Origin: Fidelibacterota bacterium
GTDB lineage: Bacteria > Fidelibacterota > UBA2242
Direction of reading: 5' to 3'
NCBI GenBank assembly: GCA_003645845.1
Contig: QNCV01000059.1
Span: 1-11,194, forward strand
DNA: 11,194 nt
Part shown: one piece after another, positions 1-7,904 of the stretch
How the letters are laid out: each line of letters starts with the position of its first letter
Position numbering within the stretch: the stretch's first letter is position 1
Program-made: the position numbers and the translations under genes
The notes under the pieces: generated by a model
Databases searched by the model: none
Told to the model about the DNA's origin: nothing
The model's input: only the letters and a program-made list of their open reading frames with translations

Positions 1-259
1 ATTGCGGTCCCCAAATCGCGGAATGGCCACCGCTGGAGACCATCATGGCCAATATTTCCGCTTCCCCCTGATTAGCTAATGTATGTAAGACGGCTGTTGC
101 TCCGACATCATCCCAATCCGGGCCGATGTCAGTATCAAAGATAACTTTCTCTGTAGCAAAAAGCGCATAGTATTGAAGAATTGATAAAATGAAAACACTT
201 ATAATGATATTATAACGTACACCTCCCCTGTTTTTTTCTAAATTACAACCACTATCCAC
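1..259 (-). CDS. Secreted nucleoside hydrolase-family protein, N-terminal part (cut by window edge)
   Basis: The 86 visible residues start at a GTG codon and contain VIFDTDIGPDWDDVGA at about 39-54. This is the Asp-rich D-x-D-x-x-x-D-D loop that binds calcium and ribose in inosine-uridine nucleoside hydrolases. EAEILAMMVSSGG follows, the next strand of that fold. The family hydrolyses the N-glycosidic bond of nucleosides. Residues 15-36 hold Arg followed by a hydrophobic run (YNIIISVFILSILQYYALFA), which reads as a signal peptide, so the enzyme is probably exported; many family members are cytosolic. The GTG is chosen because AGAGGA sits six bases upstream and an in-frame stop (the TAA ending the upstream gene) blocks any longer form. 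It is the fourth gene of the apparent operon, 15 bases after the PorV-like gene. The catalytic C-terminal part lies outside the window, so true substrate class (nucleoside or another N-/O-glycoside) cannot be judged. Confidence 0.82.
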   Translation of the reverse strand, partial: MDSGCNLEKNRGGVRYNIIISVFILSILQYYALFATEKVIFDTDIGPDWDDVGATAVLHTLANQGEAEILAMMVSSGGHSAIWGPQ

Positions 260-264
260 GAAAT

Positions 265-270
265 TCCTCT
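265..270 (-). promoter_or_regulatory. Ribosome binding site deciding a GTG start
   Basis: AGAGGA on the minus strand lies five to six bases before the GTG at 259. No in-frame ATG or other plausible start with a Shine-Dalgarno sequence exists between this point and the conserved DTDIGPDWDD motif, so this site fixes the start of the nucleoside hydrolase-family gene. Confidence 0.6.
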
Positions 271-274
271 GAAA

Positions 275-1336
275 TTAAAATAATACACTTAATCCCATAG
301 CATTTGTATTGCCTAAAATACCAATATCACGAAAAGCATAATCAATCTGGATTGCATTCCCATGCATTGATTGTAACAGAATACCGCCCCCAAAGGTTGG
401 GCCAAATTCCGAATTTTCAAGAAATATACTTCGATATCCGGCTCTTAGAAATAATTTTGCAGCACCCGGAACATTCAACGTATACTTCGCACCGAAATTG
501 AGTGATTCGTTGTTGTTATTAACATGAAGCGCGTCCATAGACACTGTTAAGCGGTGAACTGTCGTAACAATAGGATTTAAAGAAACCCCGATTCGGAAAA
601 CCAAAGGAATTTCCCAGGTATCCGTCAGATATTGGACTTTGATATCCTTGTAATTACCCGCCTCATCCGGAGCAATATCAATCGATCTCATCATATCGAG
701 ACCAGAATATCTCATGCGGGTACCATAGTTGGTAAGACTCATCCCAATACGCATACCGTCTTTTTTATCCGAAGGAGAGAAATAACCGGTATTAATAATA
801 ACACCAAAATCCGCTGCAACGGCGTTTGCACTACAATGATATATAGATGAGTGTATGTATTTAATTGTAGCGCCAAATCCGAACCAGGATGTCAGTTCTT
901 TTCCGTATGAAAAATTCACGGCTAAGTCGGAAGGGGTGAAAGTTTCGCCTGTGCCTTCCTGTAATTCCATCGTCGTCACATCCATTTCACCGTAGTTAAT
1001 CCCCATTGCACTGGCAGCGAAAGTTCCGATATTTGGAACTACTACTCCTGCTGATGCGATATACGTCTGGGTTTCTACCAACCAGGGTTGGTACGCAAAA
1101 AACACCTCGTTTTTTTTCATAAAAGCGAGACCAGCGGGATTCCAGTATACAGATGATAAATTATCTACTGTGCTGACGCATGCTTCACCCATGGCAATAC
1201 CCTGCGGATCATATCCCAGCTCTAAAAAGTTGGATGCAGTAGTTCCGACTCTGTTTGGTGAATTCTTCGCGACCAATCGTGGAGCAACTATCAACAATGC
1301 AATCAATATTGCGGTTAGTTGTTTGCTATATTTCAT
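275..1336 (-). CDS. PorV/PorQ-family outer-membrane beta-barrel protein
   Basis: A 353-residue exported barrel. Residues 1-23 form a signal peptide (Lys near the start, then LTAILIALLIVAP, likely cleavage after LVA). Residues 37-71 carry the family signature: FLELGYDPQGIAMGEA followed by VYWNPAGLA. The rest is alternating beta strands and Gly-rich turns ending in the aromatic terminal residue (GLSVLF) expected of outer-membrane barrels. Relatives are FadL-like barrels; PorV escorts T9SS substrates from the translocon to the attachment complex, while other paralogs have unknown jobs. It sits 49 bases after the 1161-residue T9SS-type gene and 15 bases before the nucleoside hydrolase-family gene, so it is probably co-transcribed with a potential client. 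AAGGAG lies eight bases before the ATG. Whether it is a general PorV or a locus-specific paralog cannot be told from sequence alone; its place in an accessory operon favours the latter (inference). Confidence 0.85.
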   Translation of the reverse strand: MKYSKQLTAILIALLIVAPRLVAKNSPNRVGTTASNFLELGYDPQGIAMGEACVSTVDNLSSVYWNPAGLAFMKKNEVFFAYQPWLVETQTYIASAGVVVPNIGTFAASAMGINYGEMDVTTMELQEGTGETFTPSDLAVNFSYGKELTSWFGFGATIKYIHSSIYHCSANAVAADFGVIINTGYFSPSDKKDGMRIGMSLTNYGTRMRYSGLDMMRSIDIAPDEAGNYKDIKVQYLTDTWEIPLVFRIGVSLNPIVTTVHRLTVSMDALHVNNNNESLNFGAKYTLNVPGAAKLFLRAGYRSIFLENSEFGPTFGGGILLQSMHGNAIQIDYAFRDIGILGNTNAMGLSVLF

Positions 1337-1385
1337 AGAATGTACTCCTTCATCTACCTAGATATTATGGTTGTTGATCATATCA

Positions 1386-4300
1386 TTATTTCAATATTGC
1401 GAATTTTCCTCGCCTTACATTTCCGGTCTTTCTTGATTTTAAATAATAGAAATATACTCCCGGCGCCACTTCCAAACCGTCTTTGGTAAGAAGATCCCAT
1501 TGGACAATTCCATTGTTTGGCTCATTATTAACACTTATTTCATCAACCAGGTAACCACTTATTGTAAATATTTTAATATCGCATTCCGCCGGAATATGGG
1601 TAAACATGATTCTTCTTCTCTGATTCAAGTATATATTCCTGACAGACGGTTCCATGGTATTCGTTACAATATACGGATTGGGTACCACTTTGATCTTACT
1701 TAGATCCTCAGCGTTTTTCATCGATTCAACATCCGGTTCATTCACTCTAACAACAAATTCATCAGTTTCAAGGAATGGACGTTTTCCATCGACTCGATAA
1801 ACCTGCCCGGTTGTCGGCAGCTCTGATTCAGAAGAGGCTTTTCTGAAATTAAAATTGAAGATATCCAGTATCCATTTCATCTCATCGTTGACCATCTTTG
1901 AATATCCGACGATAACATCATCATGAAGTAGATCAAACTGGCCGTCTTTATTGGCATCATAGGCAATAAAGTCAACTTTTGTGGTATCTGTGTCAGGATA
2001 AAGTTTATTTTCAACATAGAAGTGCATAGTTTCTTCCGGCATTAAATAATTTTTATCAAAATCATCAATGCCTTCAACTTTTCTAATACTCGAAATATTC
2101 GTTGCATGGGTATTCGATTGAATATCGTCTCCAAATACAATATCATACCGCCATGGAAACAATTTGTATGCATTTTCCTTAACATTCACCTTGATTGGTG
2201 CGATACCATCACCAACCCAACCTGACATAAGAGAATCGTATTCCGGATCATAAGAGCCTGAATCAATCACACTGACTATGATACCATCAAAAGGATCCGA
2301 TGTAATAGTCGGATTTAAGTAAAATGCTCTATCCGCATTGTTATAAAGCATTGTCTTACCTGAGAAATTATCTATAGTCTCTTCAAAAATAACGATCCCT
2401 TCTGTCTCATTTGTAACCCTGTAACCGATATTTCTTGCTCTCAGACTAATATTTGGAAAAAGTGGATTTATAAATATAGTATCCACTAAAAAGCTAAGCT
2501 TATATTCGTTTCCGGGTATTAAATCCAAGTCATTGAAGACTCTGAAATTGACTGTACCGCTACCTTTAATTTCATCTTCATTGGTAACAACTTCCAAACT
2601 CGGACTTACATAATCTGTCGGCCTCTGATGAGGTGTGACAATTTGAACATTCTTGCTGACTTTGACTACATTCTCATCTTCATCAACTATAATTGAAGCC
2701 ACATTCTCCGCCGGAGCAATATTCGCATCAATGCCCTTAATTCCACGATCATACGCAACAAGATAATAGTAATAGGTCCTGCCATTTTCAACATCTTCAT
2801 CGATGTAATAATGCTGAATACCCGTATTATTTCCCAGAAAGAAGGACTCGCCCTGTATCAATCCATAATCTGTAAATCCATAAATATCATTGTAAAGATC
2901 ACACTGGAAAATCGGAACTTTACCCGACGGATTGCCAAATCCGTCAAAGACTCTTTGAGCATCTGAAAAGGACCGGTCAGTTGACTTGTACAGTTTATAT
3001 CCTTCAAAGTCGTTTTCACCACCAAGCAAGGGCTCAGCCGTAAATAATTCAGCTCTTCTGTCCCATGTCAATACGACTTTCCCATCTGATGCCGTAGCAT
3101 GCAAAGTCGGTGTTTCCGGAGCCTTTGCAAAGCGATAATCACTTTCATAAATCAACTGAACAATACGTTTCTTTTCTACCAAAGAATAGGGGTCCGCGCC
3201 GCTATTTAATGCTGCGATATTCTCATAGGCCCCCATCATTGCACAGGAAACTCTTTCAGTCGTTCCGGCGGCAAGTACAAAGGAACCGGAACCAAATACG
3301 GGGGCATAATCCCCGGGTTTCCCTGAAAACTCAACCAACTCCTGGGCGCCAAGTAAACCATACAGATCTTTGTCGTATTTTGGCGCAGGAGGATCATCAA
3401 AAGGCCAGGGAATAAAATGGAAACTGGTCAGCCCTAACATATCTGTTTCCGTAATGTCAGTTAATCCAAAATTAGGTTCGGCGCCGACACCGATTAAAAG
3501 GTCCGGTTTGTGATTACATTCGGTCCCATCTGCATCCGGACCATTGTAATTTAAATCATACGGCCCGACACCGTCTAATCCGACATCATCTCCGGGGTCC
3601 TCGGTTCCATCATAAATTCCATTTCCATTTACATCATTTCCATCTCTCCAATCCTGATCTTCGTCGGCATCCCAATGCTCTTTAAGCTGATCCTCTTTTA
3701 AACCATAATACGCTAAAAACTTGGACAGGTCTGCAATTCCATCATAAGGGCCGACTTTTTGAGTTGCAACATTGTCTCTTTTTTCATCGATTAATCCGTC
3801 ATCATCATTATCAATGTTGTCAATAGATATTCCGGGACTTTCCAAGAATGTAACTGCGCATACACCGGGAATATAACCACCGGCGCCGGTTCCGTTAGAG
3901 TCCCATATATAAGCCATATCCGCTTCTTCAACAAAACCGCCTAAATCATCGGCGTCGTCGCCAAAATTAAAAGCATTACCAACGCCCATGTCAACAAAAT
4001 AGCCGAATGAAGTGCGGGGTAAATCATGCTCTGAAATATTACTGATATTATATTCCCAGAAAATGACATCCCGGGTCTGAGGATTTTCCCATTGGTATCC
4101 GCGAACCTCAATTCTCACACCAAGTCCACCCCAGGGCATGCCCTTTTGAATGGTTACATTCGGATTCAGATCTCCAATTTTTACTCCGGGTCGGGGATAA
4201 TACTTAACCCTTCTACCGGGCTGCAAATATTCCTGATCCTGGGCATCGTTCGCTACAAAATAACATTCCTTTTGAGCATATTGTACACCGCGCCCGAAAC

Positions 4301-4871
4301 GACCATTCCATTCACCGGGCCATTTTTTTTCAAAGCCTCTCGCCGGCCAGCCGGCCGGAGGCCATGACAAAGGATCGTCACTGACAGCTGGAGTTTCACT
4401 CAGCTCATTACAATAACCCGGTACCGGATAAAGTCCCCAGACAACATCTCCGGCAGGATTCAAGTCCAGCATACCATGATAATTCCAGATAGTTTCAATA
4501 TAATATAAAGTGTCCAGATCGGTTCGCGATTCAATCTCTGCTTCGGAAGTAACAGGAATAGTATCCTGTTCAAGAAACACCTGTGCTCCTACAAGTACCG
4601 CCAAAAAGTCAAATATCTGCAAACCTTTTTCAGAATCTCTTGGCCATTTTGAACCGTCTAATAAGTATTTATTTGCAATTTGAGTATTATTACTGAACGC
4701 CATCATCATCTGATTGCCATTCATAACACCAACTCTCACTGCAGATCTATCACCGGCAGGATCCGTTGGTCCCTCATAAAGCCCGCCTGATTCTGCAAAA
4801 ACCTGGAATGACATGAGGAGCCAAAAAGAAATTAGAATTATGAGGTTTATTAATTTACTATCTTTCAGCAT
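1386..4871 (-). CDS. Large exported surface protein with fibronectin-like segment and T9SS-type C-terminal sorting domain
   Basis: A 1161-residue protein with a signal peptide (LINLIILISFWLLMSFQVFA, cleavage near residue 26). Residues 27-350 are Trp/Tyr/Gly-rich beta structure with no family I can name. Residues 351-363 (DNIDNDDDGLIDE), 401-425 (including DVNGNGIYDGTED) and 972-980 (DANKDGQFD) are Asp-rich loops like those of thrombospondin type 3 or dockerin repeats, so calcium binding is likely. Residues 585-735 resemble a fibronectin type III module (TWDRR, GYKLYKSTD, YYYYLVAYDRG). Residues 1057-1161 begin VVPNPY and end YFYYLKSRKTG...KFAILK, the FlgD-like/T9SS type A sorting-domain pattern. 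AGGAG sits seven bases before the ATG. It lies 31 bases after the TonB-dependent receptor gene and 49 before the PorV-like gene. Surface display is inferred; it may be the receptor's ligand-binding partner, since no SusD-like gene is present. No enzymatic motif was recognised. Confidence 0.8.
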   Translation of the reverse strand: MLKDSKLINLIILISFWLLMSFQVFAESGGLYEGPTDPAGDRSAVRVGVMNGNQMMMAFSNNTQIANKYLLDGSKWPRDSEKGLQIFDFLAVLVGAQVFLEQDTIPVTSEAEIESRTDLDTLYYIETIWNYHGMLDLNPAGDVVWGLYPVPGYCNELSETPAVSDDPLSWPPAGWPARGFEKKWPGEWNGRFGRGVQYAQKECYFVANDAQDQEYLQPGRRVKYYPRPGVKIGDLNPNVTIQKGMPWGGLGVRIEVRGYQWENPQTRDVIFWEYNISNISEHDLPRTSFGYFVDMGVGNAFNFGDDADDLGGFVEEADMAYIWDSNGTGAGGYIPGVCAVTFLESPGISIDNIDNDDDGLIDEKRDNVATQKVGPYDGIADLSKFLAYYGLKEDQLKEHWDADEDQDWRDGNDVNGNGIYDGTEDPGDDVGLDGVGPYDLNYNGPDADGTECNHKPDLLIGVGAEPNFGLTDITETDMLGLTSFHFIPWPFDDPPAPKYDKDLYGLLGAQELVEFSGKPGDYAPVFGSGSFVLAAGTTERVSCAMMGAYENIAALNSGADPYSLVEKKRIVQLIYESDYRFAKAPETPTLHATASDGKVVLTWDRRAELFTAEPLLGGENDFEGYKLYKSTDRSFSDAQRVFDGFGNPSGKVPIFQCDLYNDIYGFTDYGLIQGESFFLGNNTGIQHYYIDEDVENGRTYYYYLVAYDRGIKGIDANIAPAENVASIIVDEDENVVKVSKNVQIVTPHQRPTDYVSPSLEVVTNEDEIKGSGTVNFRVFNDLDLIPGNEYKLSFLVDTIFINPLFPNISLRARNIGYRVTNETEGIVIFEETIDNFSGKTMLYNNADRAFYLNPTITSDPFDGIIVSVIDSGSYDPEYDSLMSGWVGDGIAPIKVNVKENAYKLFPWRYDIVFGDDIQSNTHATNISSIRKVEGIDDFDKNYLMPEETMHFYVENKLYPDTDTTKVDFIAYDANKDGQFDLLHDDVIVGYSKMVNDEMKWILDIFNFNFRKASSESELPTTGQVYRVDGKRPFLETDEFVVRVNEPDVESMKNAEDLSKIKVVPNPYIVTNTMEPSVRNIYLNQRRRIMFTHIPAECDIKIFTISGYLVDEISVNNEPNNGIVQWDLLTKDGLEVAPGVYFYYLKSRKTGNVRRGKFAILK

Positions 4872-4902
4872 TTCGTATCTCCTAAAAGAATTGAATTGTT
4901 AA

Positions 4903-7614
4903 TTAAAACTGAAACGATAAACCCAATTTAACCGACCGTGGAGCACTATACGCACTTGGGTTTTGGATAATATCTTTATATTCCGAAAAATTACTACGAT
5001 ATGTTTCGATATCAATAGGACGTATTATTGCCGTATATGCCCGACCTGTAGTGCTATTCACCCATTGTTCATTTAACCGATCAAGTAAATTATATACTAA
5101 TGCAGTAAATTTCACTTTAACTTTACCGACTGTCATAACATTGTAATGGGCCTGCAGATCAACATTAAATTTTGAAGGTCGGCGCTCATTATTCGGTAGC
5201 AAATTAATCAGAGCCAACGGGCTTTCCGTAATCGGTCTCCATGAATATGGCATACCCGAGCTATAGGTGCACAACAGCGAGGCTCCATATTTTTTAGTAT
5301 TATATCCGGCTATCAAATTAAACGTATGTCTTTGATCCCAACCCAGGGGAATTAATTTATTGACCGGATCCTGATCCTGCCCCGCCCGGTTGAAGGCATA
5401 TTCCGGACTGTCTGCAACACCTCTGGTATATTGGAGGGAATAATTGGCATCCAATGTAAAGCCGCCACTGGTATAACTGTACTTAAATTCAATTCCTCTT
5501 ACATTCCCATAATCTTTATTGTCATACAATCCATAACGTATCTGGCTATAGGTATAGTTAATCCGGGAACTTAACAAATCATAAATGTCTCTGTAAAAGA
5601 CCGCAACTTCAAAATCCATTGACTGGCTTAATTGCAGCCACAATCCAGTCTCATAAGAAACCGTTTTTTGCGGCTTCAGTAGAGGATTGCCCATCATCCC
5701 AAGTTCCGTAACTCTGAATGTATGGTTCTGGTAATAGTAATTTAGCGGAGGAACCTGTAAAAAATGCCCGTAAGAAAAGCGTAAAAGGGCATACTCACCT
5801 AATTTGTATGATAAGCCCAAGCGTGGACTAAATGAATAAGTCGGATCGGCATAAGGATACTTACTTATCCGTGACTGGTCTTCAAAATAATCCTGATTGG
5901 CCGGATTTCTCCAATTCGTCGGATATACGGTTTTTGGATCGAAGTAGTCAAAGCGTACACCCAGATTGACAACCATATTTTCAAATTCCATTTTATCTTG
6001 AATATATGCAGCAAACTGGATTGGTTCTTTTTTATAAATGTCCGAATAAATCGTCGTGTCATCTCTAACTTCAGGTTCATAATACGGAAATTTTATCTCT
6101 CCTGTCAGAGAATCAATGACAAACACTCCGTCTAAATCACTGCCTTCATATTTATTACGAATACTACGCCATTTTTGATCCAAATTATTCTGTGATAAAT
6201 CTATGCCTGTTTTAATGCTATGATTATGCGTCATTTGCCAAGTAAGGTCAAATTTCAGACCATATTTATCTTCTGAGCGAATAGTGTGACCTTTATCCTG
6301 CCCGCCCGTACTGAACCACTGACCGGTAATAGAACTATATTGGTCACTAATATATCTTGGATCCAGCGGATCTTTATATAAATAATTACCATACTCATAC
6401 TGCGTATATGACAATTTCAAATTGTAAAACGCATTTTTACTTAACGAGTGATTCAGGTGGAAAGCAACCATTGATGAATGCCTGTGATTTTTTGCAACAC
6501 CAAATGGATTATAAAAATGCGCGTGATCATAATTTCTGGAATTACTTTTATTATATGTATAAACGAGTGAAGTTTTGATACCTTGTAAGGGTCTGGCAGT
6601 TAATTTACCCATAAGATATACATTTTCATCTTTATCCATATCCACATAGGAATTATCACCATTTGCAGCACTTACCCAATTCCCATCGGGATAATTATTA
6701 AAATTACTATAATCATCTACTTTAAATCGGTAAATACCGTTTAAATACCCCCTGTTTTTATTATACCTACCATTCAACAAAAAACCCATGCGCTTTTTTA
6801 AAAGTGGCCCCGATAGATTGAACGTATAATCCTGAATCCTAAGATCTGTGTTTTCTATTCCAACAAATATATCATTGTGGGAAGTAATGTAGTTTCCTCC
6901 ATTAATAGAAAAGGATCCTTTTAATTGTTCTCCCCCCTCTTTAGTAACGACGTTTACCACTCCACTCATTGCATTTCCATACTCTGCATTGAATGTACCG
7001 GTAATTACTTCCATATCTTCAACAGCATCTGGAGTCACATCCACAACCTTACCTGTATGATAAAAGGATTCCGTTACCATGACCCCGTCAATCATATAGC
7101 TATTTTCATTACTCCGGCCACCCCGGAAGTGTGAACCGACAACACCCGGCTGCATTTCAACAATTTGATTGATATTTTCAACCGGTAATCTTTGAATATC
7201 ATCTGCCGAGATATTTCTGATGGAACTGGTTTGATCTTTCTTAATAGACATCTGGCTCGCAGTAACAATAACTACTTCTCCCTGAATAGCTTCCGGCTGA
7301 AGCTCGAAATTTAGAAATGTCGTCGAATTAACATTGACCCGAACATTCTCTACTTTTACAGATCCATATCCAATGGAATTCGCAACAACATTATATAATC
7401 CTGGTCGAATATTAATAATGTAGAAATCGCCATTTTCGTCAGCTGCTGCTCCCACTGTGGTTCCTTCTACAATAATATTACAACCAATTAAAGGTTCGCC
7501 AGTCTTCTTATCGACAACCCTGCCTGATATTTTTCCAGTGGTCTGAGCAGCTAGATTCGTGAACATGAATATCAGGGTTAAGAGTATAACTAAAAATACA
7601 TTTTTCTTTCTCAT
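4903..7614 (-). CDS. TonB-dependent outer-membrane receptor with carboxypeptidase-regulatory-like N-terminal domain
   Basis: A 903-residue importer. Numbering from the ATG at 7614: signal peptide 1-23 (MRKK then a hydrophobic run to LAA); carboxypeptidase regulatory-like beta sandwich at about 27-108 (GKISGRVVDKKTGEPLIGCN, then GLYNVVANSIGYG); TonB-box-like EVVIVTAS at 113-120; plug domain about 121-229 with FRGGRSNENSYMIDGV and FNAEYGNAMSGVVNVVTKEG; the remaining about 670 residues are Tyr/Asn-rich barrel strands ending in Phe (KLGLSFQF). Such receptors use proton-motive energy from TonB-ExbBD to import bulky ligands. The architecture resembles SusC/carbohydrate receptors, but no SusD partner is adjacent, so the substrate is unknown. 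The start at 7614 is preferred over the in-frame ATG at 7656: AAAGGTG lies six bases before it and the signal peptide begins there, whereas the upstream ATG lacks a Shine-Dalgarno sequence and adds a charged 14-residue extension. First gene of the four-gene operon. Confidence 0.93.
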   Translation of the reverse strand: MRKKNVFLVILLTLIFMFTNLAAQTTGKISGRVVDKKTGEPLIGCNIIVEGTTVGAAADENGDFYIINIRPGLYNVVANSIGYGSVKVENVRVNVNSTTFLNFELQPEAIQGEVVIVTASQMSIKKDQTSSIRNISADDIQRLPVENINQIVEMQPGVVGSHFRGGRSNENSYMIDGVMVTESFYHTGKVVDVTPDAVEDMEVITGTFNAEYGNAMSGVVNVVTKEGGEQLKGSFSINGGNYITSHNDIFVGIENTDLRIQDYTFNLSGPLLKKRMGFLLNGRYNKNRGYLNGIYRFKVDDYSNFNNYPDGNWVSAANGDNSYVDMDKDENVYLMGKLTARPLQGIKTSLVYTYNKSNSRNYDHAHFYNPFGVAKNHRHSSMVAFHLNHSLSKNAFYNLKLSYTQYEYGNYLYKDPLDPRYISDQYSSITGQWFSTGGQDKGHTIRSEDKYGLKFDLTWQMTHNHSIKTGIDLSQNNLDQKWRSIRNKYEGSDLDGVFVIDSLTGEIKFPYYEPEVRDDTTIYSDIYKKEPIQFAAYIQDKMEFENMVVNLGVRFDYFDPKTVYPTNWRNPANQDYFEDQSRISKYPYADPTYSFSPRLGLSYKLGEYALLRFSYGHFLQVPPLNYYYQNHTFRVTELGMMGNPLLKPQKTVSYETGLWLQLSQSMDFEVAVFYRDIYDLLSSRINYTYSQIRYGLYDNKDYGNVRGIEFKYSYTSGGFTLDANYSLQYTRGVADSPEYAFNRAGQDQDPVNKLIPLGWDQRHTFNLIAGYNTKKYGASLLCTYSSGMPYSWRPITESPLALINLLPNNERRPSKFNVDLQAHYNVMTVGKVKVKFTALVYNLLDRLNEQWVNSTTGRAYTAIIRPIDIETYRSNFSEYKDIIQNPSAYSAPRSVKLGLSFQF

Positions 7615-7807
7615 AACTGTCACCTTTACTGATTCGAATAGCCTCAAGTAATACACTGATAATACTTACGAATATTTGTGAAATCTTTTAAAAAATCTTA
7701 TCCTACGCTCGGAAACAACTCTCGCTTGAAAGTAAAAGGATTACAACCGATTAGCTTTCTACAGTAGCCGTTAAACGATGCCCCAGTATGTCAAATAATT
7801 CTCCAAA
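7615..7807 (-). other. Leader and presumed promoter region of the receptor operon
   Basis: This non-coding stretch separates the nested hairpin from the receptor gene. It contains a perfect TTGACA on the minus strand at 7789-7794, but no acceptable -10 element stands 15-19 bases after it; TAAGAT (7695-7700) and TATTAT (7659-7664) lack a -35 partner at normal spacing. A small odd-centred palindrome, CGTTAAACG, lies at 7769-7777 and could be part of an operator. No protein or RNA gene was recognised here. That a promoter lies in this stretch is inferred from the hairpin and the gap size, not from a convincing motif pair. Confidence 0.35.
7621..7627 (-). promoter_or_regulatory. Ribosome binding site deciding the receptor start
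   Basis: AAAGGTG on the minus strand lies six bases before the ATG at 7614 that begins the MRKK signal peptide. It is the reason for choosing this start over the in-frame ATG at 7656. Confidence 0.55.
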
Positions 7808-7883
7808 ATTGGGGATCTCTACATCCTTCAAAAAGAACGACTGACTCTTTTTCGTTTGTAATGGTGATATAGAGATCCCCAAT
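7808..7883 (-). terminator. Nested hairpin between two same-strand units, possible terminator or attenuator
   Basis: A perfect 14-base inverted repeat (ATTGGGGATCTCTA at 7808-7821 and its complement at 7870-7883) extends inward by one mismatch and three more pairs (ATC/GAT). Inside the loop lies a second perfect 7-base inverted repeat, AAAAAGA (7830-7836) with TCTTTTT (7846-7852). The outer stem begins 21 bases after the stop codon of the 530-residue gene. After the stem the minus strand reads ATTTTGGAG, a weak U tract, so an efficient intrinsic terminator is uncertain. It may instead protect the upstream mRNA 3' end or attenuate read-through into the receptor operon. Confidence 0.5.
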
Positions 7884-7904
7884 AATCATAGAACGGAACA
7901 CATA

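Noticed and set aside
3110..3415. A 101-codon plus-strand frame inside the 1161-residue gene
   Set aside because: Low-complexity basic peptide antisense to a convincing gene, with no ribosome binding evidence; a frame shadow.
7615..7656. N-terminal extension of the receptor from the ATG at 7656
   Set aside because: It has no Shine-Dalgarno sequence and would bury the signal peptide behind 14 extra residues; the ATG at 7614 fits better.
7791..7889. A 32-codon minus-strand reading frame (starts MIIGDLYITI) between the discoidin-like and receptor genes
   Set aside because: It lacks a Shine-Dalgarno sequence, and its length is almost wholly the nested hairpin, whose two arms account for its codons.
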